64,000 nucleotides of DNA from Poronia punctata (Eukaryota > Ascomycota > Sordariomycetes > Xylariales > Xylariaceae). The stretch's first letter is position 1. The number at the start of each line of letters is the position of its first letter. The notes under the pieces were generated by a model that saw only the letters and a program-made list of their open reading frames with translations, did not search any database and had not been told where the DNA came from. The translations under genes and the position numbers were made by a program. Of the stretch, positions 24,241 to 35,365 are shown piece after piece. The stretch covers positions 62,001 through 126,000 of the forward strand of contig MU401490.1 in assembly GCA_022579005.1 (NCBI GenBank). Reading direction: 5' to 3'.

Positions 24241-25181
24241 GCGCCTCATATCACCTCTTACGGCAACGATGTTACGCGATCTTGGGGAACTGGTACAAAA
24301 ATGGGCTTCAATGGTCATGCATGGCATCAGGAGTGAATGGGTTTGCATTTGATCGTTCTCGGGTAATCCGGAGTCAGATAAAGATATCTAGAGGCGGCAG
24401 TGCAATTATACTCGTTTCCTACCCCAACCTCAATGCGATACGATGGGACGAATGTGAAATTTCGATGTTGCGCTGCAATAATGACTGTTCACGAACTAAA
24501 TTTTCCAACATTGGACGCTCACTGGCAGACTCAGGGGTAGGTAGATAGGAGATATTCTCTAGCCTTGGCTACAGGAAATATGGACAATCTATGCGACGAG
24601 ATACAAACGTGTAGATGTCAACTGGACTTGACCCTGACCAACTCGACTAACATGCTGCTGCCAGTAGAGACGTCCTATGGTATAAATGACACGAGTATAC
24701 GCGGGTTATCACTGAATTTCAGTTGTCCGGTGGCGTTCCATGCTTTCCCGCATACGTGTAGTAATTCTAATAGGCTATTACCAATCTTGAAGTTCGCTAC
24801 CTAATGTAGGCACCGAATCTGAAATATCTCATTTTCATGAATAACACAAACAGCATACGACGAATATATAGGTATCCAATACATGCCTAGGATGGTACTA
24901 ATATGCCACCCGTAGTTCTTGTTGAAGCCGTATTCCATAATATCTATCGTTACTTTAACATGAGCTGGTACCTTTTATAAGACAATGGAAAACCACACGC
25001 GCTAGCTTTTATAAGACTCGGTATCCGTCCGCCATAAAGAAGATGGGCCGGTGGTATCAAACACCCCCCTAAAAAACTATATAGACAAACCCCAATTTTA
25101 GCCCCCCCAAAACGCCTTTCGATGCAGAATTGTGCAATAACAAGAAGAGCATGTGAGCGAACTTTTATATATATTTTTTCG
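24241..25181. other. Convergent intergenic RPP2 / PEX7
   Basis: Both genes end here. ORFs at 24565-24804 (plus) and 24950-25276 (minus) show no motif. No terminator element could be singled out. Confidence 0.55.
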
Positions 25182-26368
25182 TCATACAGGTCCCCTTCCC
25201 TGCAACATGGCGTTCGCATCCCAAAGCAAAAGCCTCTCGTCCCAACCGACGGTGGCGACCCAACCGCCGACACCAAAAAGACACCAGTCGACGCCGGTAA
25301 CGAACTCGGTATGTCTGTTCATCACGCCGAGTTGCACGCCGGGTCTCACGGGCTGCTGGACGGCCTCGGCCATGGTGGATCCGTCCGTCCATAAGCGCAC
25401 CGTCATATCGTAGCTAGCGCTGATGAGGATGTCGGCGGCGTGCGGGCTCCAGGCCAGTCTGCGCACGGCGTAATCGTGGCCCATCATGATGGAGACGGGC
25501 CCACCCTGGGGATTCCGGATGTCGAAGGCTCTTATGACGCGGTCCACGCCGCCCGTTGCTATGATGGTGTCGCGGTACTTGTTCCAGTCGTGTGTCAGGA
25601 TCTCGGCCGGCATCGCGGGCGGGCTGACACCCGGGGGCATGGGCACCGGAGGGGGCTTGTGGACTTGGATGATGTCTGCGCGGCCGTACGTGGAATCGAT
25701 GGGCTTGCGGAGGTCGAATATCCGGAGGTGCGAGTCGGCTGATACGGCGGAGATTATGTTGGGGTTGGAGGGACAGTATGAGGCGCTGTATGTGCAATTC
25801 CCGATCGGTAGTGTCCTGAGAGATTCTGTTCTAGCTGGCGACCACTTTTGAGGTTCATGTTAGTTCTAAGGCAGCTTTGACGTGTGGGCGCGCTTAATTA
25901 AAGCCTTACAATCTTGACGGTCCCATCCCACGAACTCGAGACAAAGGTATCTTTGGTAACGGGACTCCAAGAGACGGCGTATACTTCGCGTTTATGTTCG
26001 TGGAAGTTCATGACGGGGAAGTCGTTGACGTTCATATCGTAGAGCTTGATCGAACCGTCGCCGCATGCGGCAAGCAGCTGATTCTCGTTAATTTCGGACC
26101 ATGCGAGATCATATTGCGCATCGTTAGTGTCGAACCTTTGGGCAGTCAGTAGCCGCAGATTACAAACAACGCATAAGTCGGGATTCACGGCTTACGTCTT
26201 GATGATCTGGACACCCTGGGGCCCTAGTCCCAGGCAAAAGAGCCGGCCGTTCCCCACGATGCCATAGTTGGCAGCTGAAGAGACGGCAATGCGGTCGTTG
26301 TAGTAGGGCGAGTATTTGACGGCGTAAGGGTTGAACCCGGGTGTACGAAACTCGATCATAGCCGCCAT
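25182..26368 (-). CDS. PEX7: Peroxin 7, PTS2 receptor (WD40 protein)
   Basis: Three exons: 26368-26196, 26135-25910 and 25844-25182; introns 60 and 65 nt; product 353 aa. Pex7 binds N-terminal PTS2 signals in the cytosol and, with a Pex20-type co-receptor in fungi, carries enzymes to the peroxisome. The protein opens with FRTPGFNPYAVKYSPYYNDRIAV, as in Pex7, and consists of WD40 repeats throughout: DLAWSEINENQLLAACGDGSIKLYD, VYAVSWSPVTKDTFVSSSWDGTVKI, YSASYCPSNPNIISAVSADSHLRIFD, then IIATGGVDRVIRAFDIRNP, LAWSPHAADILISASYDMTVRLW and a last blade with TVGWDERLLLWD. A Pro/Met-rich loop (~residues 185-200) precedes the HDWNKY motif typical of Pex7. The length fits the family. The C-terminus extends about ten residues past the last blade. 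Confidence 0.97.
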
Positions 26369-27064
26369 GGTCGTTTTTCTTCTTCTATTGCCTACTGCGA
26401 CCTTTGCGCAACCTTGTTCGTCTTGGCTCCACGAGACCCGGTCAAGGGGGTCCGGTTTGCGCTTCCTCTTGAGAACGGCACAGCCCGAGGCTAATAATCA
26501 AGTCGCGCTCCCATATGGGACTGGATCCCGAAAGAGTTAGAACGCTAGAACAAAGATAGTACAGATTATAATGATAGAGGATATTAACACACGATCCAAA
26601 AAGCTATCGCGCAAGTATGCAGATATGACTTGATAGTTGGTTTCTCTCCCTGCATAGACATCTCCATGTTTGACCGGTTGAAGTGGGATGAAAGCCGAGA
26701 ATGGGAGCAAGGGAACCTTGTGACGTGGGGCCTCGGCTCCAGTCTCACTTTGTACTAGTATGACGGCCTGTCTTTTTCTTAATTCTCGGCAGCGGCTTTC
26801 ATCAGCAAATTCATGTTGATCAATTAAAGTAGGTAATACGGCCCCTTCCGTGACAGTAGATGCCTAAAAACTTGCCTAACATGGTTAGCTTGATCGTATA
26901 TTTTATTACATACCGTCTTCCAGAGGCAACTCTACGTGTCTATGTACAAGTACGCCCTACGTAACAGATTCAAATCCCTAGGAACTTCTAAGAACACATT
27001 CATGATAATCGCATGTTCTAACAATCGGACATGATGAACATAGGCCCTTGCACGGTAGGAAGCT
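26369..27064. promoter_or_regulatory. Divergent promoter between PEX7 and the AlkB-type gene
   Basis: The 696-bp stretch separates two genes facing away from each other. An ORF at 26331-26540 mostly overlaps the PEX7 start and is a shadow. No specific site was assigned. Confidence 0.5.
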
Positions 27065-28637
27065 ATGATGGATACCTTCTTAAGAGGCGCGAAACGCAAG
27101 TTATCCTCGACTGGTTCAGAGTCTGCGACTCGGGACGATGACGAGGATTCAACTGAGGTGAAGCTCGCGATGCTCGTATCATTGTTTCCCAACATATCAC
27201 AGGAAATACTTCTCGACGCGCTATTGCTAAACGATGGATCGGTCGATAAGACGGCATCTTCTTTGGCCGACCAATTTTCTGGCCCAGGCGAAACAAGGAA
27301 AAGGAGTCGCATTGCTACGACGGTGGGGTCTCAGATGTCGCTGAAGTCGTTTGCTGCATCCAAGGATAAATCTTCCGATGTGGGAGGGCCTAGTTCGCCG
27401 AAAAAGTCGAGACTGCTATCTAAAAAGGGGGCCACTCTCTATCTGTATGATCCCGACGACATTGCAGAGCATACACCATGTAGCGTTATTCATAATTTTC
27501 TACCGCCGCATGAGGCGAACGATCTACTGCGGGAGATGCTGCAAGAAGCGGAAACTTTCGAAAAGGCAGCCTTTAAACTTTTCGATAACGTAGTGCAAAG
27601 TCCGCATACGTCGAGTTTCTTTTTAGCGACAGAAGCCGAAGTGGTCACGCAGAAGCATGATTACTTCTATAACGGTGCCCGTCTCACAGTAAGTGTCAGG
27701 ACCGACGACTTGGACCTCCTCATCGCGTTCTGGGGGGGAGTCTAAGGGGAACTTAAAATATGCCCTCGTTCATGGTCGGATTTGATCACCCTCTGACCGA
27801 ATTGATTCACTGTAGGACGTGCGGAAAATTACACCCCAGCTTCGAAAGGTGAGACCCAAGGTACAAGAGGCAGTGAACAGAGAGATAGAGAATCGGATCA
27901 AGACACGATACCCTGATGGGAAGAAACTAAGGTATCAACGTCCCGATCAATGGACGCCGAACGCGGCTTTCGTCAACTGCTATAATGGGCCCCAGGAATC
28001 GGTTGGATATCACAGCGACCACCTCACGTATCTAGGTCCTCGTGCCGTCATCGGCTCGCTCTCTTTGGGTGTTGCACGGGAATTCCGCGTGCGCCGTGTT
28101 GTCCCTAGGGACGGCGACAATAATCCAACTGATGATGCCGATGCGCAGGGGCAGATATCGATTCACCTGCCACACAACTCGCTGCTTGTCATGCATGCCG
28201 AGATGCAGGAGGAGTGGAAGCATAGTATCGCCCCGGCTCAGGCCATAGATCCCCACCCCGTCGCTGGGAACCGGAGAATCAATATCACCTATCGTGACTA
28301 CAAGCCCAACTTCCACCCCAGGTTCACACCTAGATGTAAATGTAATCTCCCGGCGGTGCTGAGGACTGTACAGCGGAAGAAGGAGAATTGGGGCAAGTAC
28401 TTTTGGAGTATGATGCCCCCTTTATACTTGTGTCCCCGGGTCAGGACTTGAGTTGACTAGGTGTATTTGCTGACAGCGATATCTCCCATAGTGTGTCATG
28501 GCGGTAACGTTCCCGGCAAGGAAAACTGCTCGTTCTTCCAGTGGGCAGATTTTGACGACGACGGTATTCCCAGCTGGGACAAGGCGCGTTATAAAAGAAG
28601 CAGAACGCGGGATAGCCAGAATGACGGGGTCTCCTGA
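27065..28637 (+). CDS. AlkB-like 2-oxoglutarate/Fe(II) dioxygenase with CUE and GRF zinc-finger domains
   Basis: Three exons: 27065-27688, 27816-28407 and 28492-28637; introns 127 and 84 nt; product 453 aa. A CUE-like ubiquitin-binding helix bundle lies at ~30-72 (LVSLFPNISQEILLDALLLN). The AlkB domain follows (~135-375): YQRPDQWTPNAAFVNCYNG, iron ligands His274 and Asp276 in YHSDH, His344 in WKHSI, and the 2-oxoglutarate motif RINITYR at 362-368. The last part is a GRF-type zinc finger: CKC at 382-384, NWGKYFWMC to Cys407, Cys418 and FFQWADFDDDG. Its second half sits in the short third exon, and the splice completes the finger. AlkB enzymes remove alkyl groups from DNA or RNA bases; GRF fingers bind nucleic acid in repair proteins. 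Direct reversal of alkylation damage is the likely role, by family knowledge. Two adjacent ATGs start it; the first was taken. Confidence 0.95.
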
Positions 28638-28823
28638 AAGGGTACCAGAACCGCAGAGAACTAAAACACCAGACTAATAACCATGCGGTCTCGTATTTAT
28701 ACATAAACTCGAGCTGAATATGATTTTTATTCGGTTACAGTAGAGTTGCGATATGAGCCCGTATAGGACCCTTTAACTGCCTTGGTCATTGCACATCTAT
28801 CTACCCCTATGATATCGATAAAC

Positions 28824-29608
28824 CTACGGCTCGACATACTGGGGTTGTATGAAAGCATAACCATCGAACTGGTTCGGCTTCAGCTCCTTGACGTCGATAC
28901 CGTGGAGAACACGAAGGTTGATCGGAGCAAGCTCATGTGCGCCCTGATACCAATCCAGCGTGGCTTTATCGAACTTGGAAACTTCCTCCTCGGATAGTTT
29001 CGCGATGTCATTGAGGATAAGAACGCCGCAAATCTTGCAGAAGCACTTCCCCGCCAACCGCTTGCCGAATACGTACCTCGTGAAGTTTTCTTTTCCTTGG
29101 ACGACGACCTGGGGTTTAGGCGGGTACGTCCAGAGGCCACCGTACTGTAACAATCATGTTAGCTACCCTTTGCTGTCATATCTTTACTCGAGGGATTCGG
29201 ACTTCCTCTCTCAGAAGGTGGACTTACTCTGCCGCAACTGCTGCAGTTGCAGTCATTCACAGGCTGGAAGTTGGCGTCGATGGGCTTCAGCTTTGCAGCT
29301 ACAGTGACAGCACCGCAATGGCAGCTTCCCGTATATAGCTTGCCTCCCTCGACTTCCCCGGTGGGTTCGGGACCGTTATATTCGGGTTCCTTGTGTGCCG
29401 GGGGTAACGATTTGCCGTCGAACCTAAGACGACTATATTAACATAAAACCCTTTTGTTCCTATTCACATGTGTCGCTACAGATAACAAAACTTGTTCTCC
29501 CCAATTCTGTTATCAAATATCCGGGCCGGACTTACAGCTGCCTATCGATGGTCCAGAGATCAACTTGCCCGTGCTGGAAAGTGCGGACCTGCGTACCTAG
29601 ATGTTAGC

Positions 29609-29655
<47 letters not shown>

Positions 29656-30194
29656 GGCGTTGTTATTTGCCGGCACCCCTCCCATGGCAACTCCCGTTAC
29701 AATCCTCCTCGGTGACCTAAAGAAAGGGAAAAGAAAAGGGAAAAACATACATTGAACCCACTATCCAACTTCCTCTCCTCACCCTCCTTACCCGGCTTCA
29801 CATGACCGGTAATCATGACCGATGTTCCGCATGTAGGACAGAACTACAAAAAAATAAATCACAAGCAGTTAGTTAGTTAGTTTAGTTATCATTCTTCAAC
29901 CTATTTTGTCAAATGAAAAACATAAAACAGAAAACAGAAAAAACAACAAACCTTGTGCGTAAACTTCCCCTCGTTAAAAGTATATTCCGTCAAGACGGAA
30001 GGATCCCCCTTGACATACTTGATCTCGTCTGCGTCCGCGTCGGGCCAGACGTAGATGGTCCCCTTCTTGACACAGATGCTACAGTTGCATTCCGTCACTT
30101 TCTTGATCTCGGCCAAGGTGATTTCGTACACGATGGCTGCGCAGTGGCAGTTGCCGCGGTAGGTCTTTTTGTTGTTGTTGTTGGTCTCTGACAT
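28824..30194 (-). CDS. Double GFA-domain (glutathione-dependent formaldehyde-activating enzyme/CENP-V fold) protein
   Basis: Five exons: 30194-29952, 29843-29751, 29588-29536, 29423-29228 and 29144-28824; introns 108, 162, 111 and 83 nt; product 301 aa. Two complete zinc-binding GFA modules lie in tandem. Module 1 (~12-125) has GNCHC, CNCSIC and FCPTCG. Module 2 (~155-270) has GSCHCG, CNCSSC and CFCKICG. They are joined by a hydrophilic linker (FDGKSLPPAHKEPEYNG). The fold is known from bacterial GFA and CENP-V; most fungal members have no proven substrate, so glutathione-formaldehyde chemistry is only a family label. Intron 2 contains a (CT)n run, and its acceptor lies 8 nt past a stronger-looking one (TCTAG at 29596-29600); only the downstream site keeps the frame. 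The gene is convergent with the AlkB-type gene, 186 bp apart. Confidence 0.92.
29613..29653. repeat. (CT)n microsatellite inside a GFA-gene intron
   Basis: About 20 CT copies lie in the 162-nt second intron of the double-GFA gene, close to its branch site. They read as GA in the transcript. Confidence 0.95.
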
Positions 30195-30213
30195 TTTTTT
30201 TTCCTTTTATTGG

Positions 30214-30250
<37 letters not shown>

Positions 30251-32575
30251 TTGACTTGGGAAATATCGGATGATAAAGACAAAGATGAAAGGAGGTTGTT
30301 TGTATATATATATATATATATCTAAATATATTAGGTTTTCGGAATTTTTATTCTGAGTAGGTAAGTACTTAACTTACGAGTACATTAATGATTACCTACA
30401 TGTATTTACCTACCTACAACGGGAAACCCACCTCTCCTCCTCTCAGCCCTTGATCCGTCCGGGGGGGGGGGGGGGCAGGCAGACGGACGGACGATTCACA
30501 TACGCTGCTGACCAAGAATACCTACACAGACCCGGATAAACAAGTGCTTACCAAACCAAACCCAAACCAAACCAAACCAAACCGAACCAGGTACCCCTCC
30601 TCATCCTCCTCCTCCACCTCCTCTGTGATGAGGGGTAGGTAGGTGTTGTAGGAAGGTAAGGTAAGCTGCATGAGAAGGAGTTACCTAAATTCTTGGCATA
30701 TTTACCTATATATGTATGAGTCAGAAACGAAAAAGGAAGGAAGAAAGAAAAAAAAAACACGTCATGTATGTATGTTACGACTACCTAGGTTAGATGAGTG
30801 TAAGCCCACGGTTTTGTCGCGTTGTCAGGTGACTGTGATTCTTGAGTTTCATGAACTCGGGGGGGGCTTTGCGGGAATTTCCCGGCTCTATTTGGATTAT
30901 AACATGTACCGTGTACGTAGGTACGTACGGATATGTCATCGTGGTAGGTAGGACAAGTAGGTAGGTACCTTAGATATATGTATGTACGTGTAGGTAGAAC
31001 AGGACCAAGGTATGTAGGTATTGTCACGGCAGGTTTGGTGGGGGGGGGGGGGGAGGGCGGGCGGTGGGGGGCATCTCTGTTCTTTTTTTTTTTTTTTTTT
31101 AACGGACATTTCGATTTCTAGTTGGGCTCAGATACCTACTCATATTATATATATATACGTACATAGGGGACATTTGTTTTAATTAAAAAAAGGGGCATTT
31201 TTGTACTCGTAATGGAGAACGAGAAAGAGGGAGGGAGATAAGAGGTTGGGCGTGCCGCGTGCCCCTATCTTATTGTTTTGCGTGGCCGGAATTCTTTCAA
31301 ACACAGGAAAGGATCAGAGAAAGTGAGTGAGTGTGTGAGATAGAGTTGATTGCTGGCTCTGCAGCTTGTTTATTTGCTTGCTTGCTTGCTTGGATGAAAT
31401 TAATAGGTAGGACAGGTATGGTATGTACGGCTGGTTGTTGTTGTTTGGGTACCCAAGGTAGGTACGTCTAAAGGGATATGTACCTTACACGGGTTGTTCT
31501 CGCCCGGGCGGCAAGTACTAGTTTTATTGTCGGTATGAGTTTTTATTTTCGAGTTGGATTATTGTATATAAGCAGCAAAAAATAGTTTCAAGAGCTTTGA
31601 AGTAAAGTTGATGCTAGACAAAAACCCGATCATCCGATGTTGCGATTTGGTTCCGAAATGCAAAAAAGCTATTAATACATCCTCGTAAGATACCTAAAGT
31701 AGGTATACAGGTAGAGAGAGAGAGAGAGAGAGAGAGAGCAATTATGCATCAAGACCCTACCTGCCTCAAGCATCCACACTGGAGCTTCATGCCAAGAATA
31801 GGTACCTCACTCCTCCAGCATAGGTACATTGCCCTATCGGAAGCTATACGGACGCTGAAGACTCGTCTGAAGATGATTCGGCTCGGCTCGAGCTTAGCTA
31901 AAGGTTGATTTGTTACAAAAGACATGACCTAAATCAATGTTCAAATAAGACATTGCCAACAGGCAACAAGGCCAACATGGAAATTTTGACAGAGCGAAAG
32001 TGCAAATAGAGACAATCCGACTGGCGGGTAGTTTTTCTGATCGCTTCATCGTTTCCCCTTGCAGTAGTGCTAGGTTTTAGGTACCTCCGCAGGCCAGACG
32101 TTAGCGGCTACACAGGCACAGGCACAGGTCATAATGCCTACAAGGGGATGGATGGGTAAAAACTGGCGATCTCCCCAACCGCCAGCCACCCCCATTTACT
32201 AATCTGCGCATCGTCGCGTTTTAATGACCCTCGCCGGCTTTATGTCGCCGTTAACAACGTCGCTCGCCTAAGGGCTCATTATTAAACATTTTTTTTAACC
32301 TGGATCGGAGGGGAAAAAAGCCGAATACAACATCTACTGTTCGCACACGTGCAGGAGAGGAGACTCGCGAGGAACCTGCCGTTAATTAGCTGTTATCTCG
32401 CTCCAACCTAGCCGCGGCCGAACTATACGTCGTTCAATTGTCGATTCTCCGACACACGTATCACGCTTCCTCTCAATATCAAATGGATCGGTTCATCCAT
32501 TGTACGAAACACGATTTAACCCGATAATCGTCAGATGAAAAAGAGCAAGAGACAAACACACATCGTGCGGCCATA
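30195..32575. other. Intergenic, 2.4 kb, rich in simple repeats
   Basis: The promoters of the double-GFA gene (minus) and the membrane protein gene (plus) lie here. The stretch is dense in simple repeats: (TG)n 30215-30249, (TA)n ~30303-30321, G-runs ~30462-30476 and ~31040-31054, a T-run ~31082-31100, (GA)n ~31713-31738 and many TAGGTA/TACCTA tetramer repeats. ORFs at 30548-31027 are made of repeats. No gene seen. Confidence 0.65.
30215..30249. repeat. (TG)n microsatellite in the leader of the double-GFA gene
   Basis: About 17 TG copies begin 21 bases upstream of the start codon at 30194 (read as CA on the gene strand), so they fall in the 5' leader or core promoter. Confidence 0.95.
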
Positions 32576-33238
32576 ATGCCGCCCATCCCCATCTCGACGC
32601 GCAGCGCCGCACTATCCAAGATTCCATCAATACCATCCGCGCTTCGACCCCGTATCTACGAAGGCGACACAGTCCCGCAAGGCTACGGAAACTCACCCTC
32701 GGGTCCGGAACCAGGCGTAGTCGCTGGCATCGTGCTGGGCTCCATAGCCGGATTTCTCCTGATACTACTCTTCGTACGGTGGAGTCTCGGTCTAGGACAT
32801 GCACGGATAGCAGAAGAAGGATCGGTAGCGGGGATCGGAGGAGGAGGAGGAGGGGCCGAGACGAATTCATCCGTGGTATCGCGACATTCGCGGCCGCGCC
32901 CTCATCCGCGCCGACATCACCGTCGCAGACGGTCACAGAAGAGGGAGAGGGAGAAGTACGAGATACGTCGCGAGAGGGCCGTTCCGGTCATGGAGACGAT
33001 ACGCGACGAGCAGATCATTGTTGAGGAATACCGGCCTAGATCCCGCACCCGCAGCCGACCGCCTCCTCCCAGGACGCCGCCGCCGCCGGGGAGGTCGGTC
33101 ATGAGCGATGAGGATGAGATTGTGGTTCTGGAAGAGGATGAGCCGCCGAGGCGGAGGAGGAGGGAGAGTACCGATCGCAGGAGCATGTATAGGGACGATG
33201 TATATGTGCGGAACGCAAGTCCGCCGAGAAGCGATTAG
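32576..33238 (+). CDS. Single-pass membrane protein with Arg-rich cytosolic tail, unknown function
   Basis: Single exon, 220 aa. The N-terminal ~45 residues are Pro/Ser-rich, without a classical signal peptide. One clear membrane helix follows at ~48-70 (GVVAGIVLGSIAGFLLILLF), then a Gly run. The rest is extremely basic and low-complexity: Arg/His-rich around 105-135, RSRTRSRPPPPRTPPPP near 155-172, an acidic block DEDEIVVLEEDE near 177-188, and Arg/Ser to the end. The layout (short outside segment, helix, long charged tail) resembles many fungal-specific membrane proteins of unknown role. ATG at 32576 lies in a good context. Codon use looks coding along the entire length. No domain was recognised. 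Confidence 0.75.
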   Translation: MPPIPISTRSAALSKIPSIPSALRPRIYEGDTVPQGYGNSPSGPEPGVVAGIVLGSIAGFLLILLFVRWSLGLGHARIAEEGSVAGIGGGGGGAETNSSVVSRHSRPRPHPRRHHRRRRSQKREREKYEIRRERAVPVMETIRDEQIIVEEYRPRSRTRSRPPPPRTPPPPGRSVMSDEDEIVVLEEDEPPRRRRRESTDRRSMYRDDVYVRNASPPRSD

Positions 33239-34096
33239 GTTTTAAGCGGGCGAGTTAATGCTTGTTGTTGTTGTTTATGTACGAAATGAGAGACGACGGA
33301 ATCATCTATGTAGGACTACGAGATTGGATATGTCGGCTTGTAGTTCTAGCTTTGGGTTAATGCTACATGATATAGTTACGGTTTCTTGCAGTACCTGGGA
33401 TGAAAACCTTGGAGAGATGCGATGATCTGCTAAGCCAATGAATATGTTTCCTCGTCTTTTTCACCTGAGAACTACCCTACATGATTTACACGTTGGTGCA
33501 GGATGTACGGGTATAGCTCGTGATGACCCATTGAGGTCTCTACTGTTTTGATAAAGTATAGCATCGGGCCTACTAGATTTACATGGGGATTATGCTAAAC
33601 AAATTGCAATTCTTAACCGACCATCTAGATTAATATGAGATGCGCTTGACTTGTTTGATACGTGTAAAATATTCAGCTGTGGTTTATACCTTCAGCGCCG
33701 ACTTTTGCATGTGAAACGGGTGGGACCAAAGTATAAAGTCCACCTACTGAAAATGACATCATTGGCAAAACACTAATATTTCAAGATGCCAGGCACAACA
33801 CAACACAACAACTTCCACAGAACTTCTCGGCTACACAGTAGATAGACTACGGCTAATTCCTACGTGATGATACCCATCTTCTCCTATTCAACATTATATT
33901 CCAATTGAATCGCTTTAGTCTCAAGCAGAGTCCCGAACATTTCGCATATATACCTACACACTTTCAACCTAGATAGATTATCTAGGTACATACCTAACCT
34001 ACGGTTCATCCCTCATCTGATTGATTTTCTATCACAAACCTCAACTTTCAACCACCCACTCACTCCCAAAGAAAAGAAAAAAAGAAGAAGAAAGAA
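33239..34096. other. Intergenic, no gene recognised
   Basis: It lies downstream of the membrane protein gene and holds the leader of the next gene (A-rich with CT blocks before 34097). Nothing else stands out. Confidence 0.55.
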
Positions 34097-34932
34097 ATGG
34101 AGAACCCCGAAGAACAAATCCCCCAAATCATCCATTCCCTAACCCAAGGAACACGGGAAGAGCAAGTGGCAGCCCTAAACGACTATTTCCTCCCAGACGC
34201 CTACTTCATCCATCCATTCTGTCGCGTGCCGTCGTTCGAACCACGAGTCATAAGCCTGCCCTTCGGACTGGGTCCATCGTGGACCTTGACTTCTCGATGG
34301 CTTGTACAGCTCATATATCAATGGTATAAGATTTTGAGTCCGGTCATTTTACTCGAGGTTGATTCGACAGGTAAGTTTTTTTGTCGTTCGTTCGTCATGG
34401 TCCTTTATACCACACCATCAAGATACTTACTTCGCCTGGACAAAATACTAAAAAAAAGACAAAAAAAACAGCATTTGACAGAAAAACAAACTCCCTCTAC
34501 GCAACAATCCACCAAACATTCACACTATGGTTCATCCCCTTTTCCCTATGGCAAGCAAACGTCAAGCTAGTCTGTCTATTGCAACTAGCCCATATCCCCG
34601 TAGACAACAACAATAAACCTCTCCTCCACTCCGCCTCCTCCTCTTCTTCTTCTTCTTCTTCTTCATCACAACAACAACAACAACAAAATTCCAGCACAAA
34701 ACGTTACCGCTACTTCATCCGCGGCCAGGAAGATCATTACCAAGTCAACGAATTCCTCAAGTTCATCGCCCCCTTTGGTGCTTCGGTGGTTTGGTACATG
34801 TGGCAGGTCTTTGCCCTCTTCTTATGTGCTCTCGGTATTCCCTTTCTCGGTCCCTTGAAGGCTGTTTATTCCCGCGTTTTTCTGGATAATTCGCCTCAGA
34901 GGAGACAGAAGGAGTTGAGCAAGAGACGTTGA
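34097..34932 (+). CDS. SigF-like NTF2-fold protein with C-terminal membrane segment
   Basis: Two exons, 34097-34370 and 34472-34932; intron 101 nt (GTAAGT...ACAG); product 244 aa. The N-terminus (MENPEEQIPQIIHSLTQG, then LNDYFLPDAYFIHPFCRVPSF) and the later KVYS/NSLYATIHQTFTLWFIPF-type block match the SigF-like NTF2-like family of fungal proteins. A low-complexity Ser run followed by a Gln run (~150-170, from CTT and CAA repeats) interrupts the fold before RYRYFIRGQEDHYQVNEFLKFIAPFG. A hydrophobic segment near 200-225 should anchor it in a membrane; the tail is basic. The biochemical role is unknown. Family naming rests on remembered similarity; the exon join is supported by frame and signals. 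Confidence 0.83.
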
Positions 34933-35365
34933 TAGAGTCAAGCCGCAACTGTTGCGTCTTGTGTATTACTACCTGTACTTACCTATCAGTCCATACCTCC
35001 TACATTACATAGTCTGTCACTCCCCATGTGCCTTCATCATAGGGGGTATCGAAATATATGAAATTGAATTGTATTAATCTTCTATGTTTAGACTCGCCAC
35101 TTTGGGTGGCATCCCAAGTGACGACGAGAGTTGAACGTATCGTATCTTATGGATGGATAACAGACCTCTTGAAAAAACAAAAACTCTCAAAATACAGTGC
35201 CCTAAATACGTGACATCGTCCCAATCCGATACTGAATAAGAACTTTCTCCTTGATGATGGAATGGTCAATGCGTGCGGGGCTACTACTTCAATACTTGCT
35301 CAAGACTCAAATAGCTCGTCGATAACAAACATATCCTTCTCTTTTCAGCCACCCTTTGGCTGTTT
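34933..35365. other. Convergent intergenic stretch
   Basis: The SigF-like gene and the Zn2Cys6 regulator end towards each other over 433 bp. Nothing else seen. Confidence 0.55.

Noticed and set aside
26960..27000. GATTCAAATCC resembling a tRNA T-loop
   Set aside because: No A box or cloverleaf pairing at the right distance.
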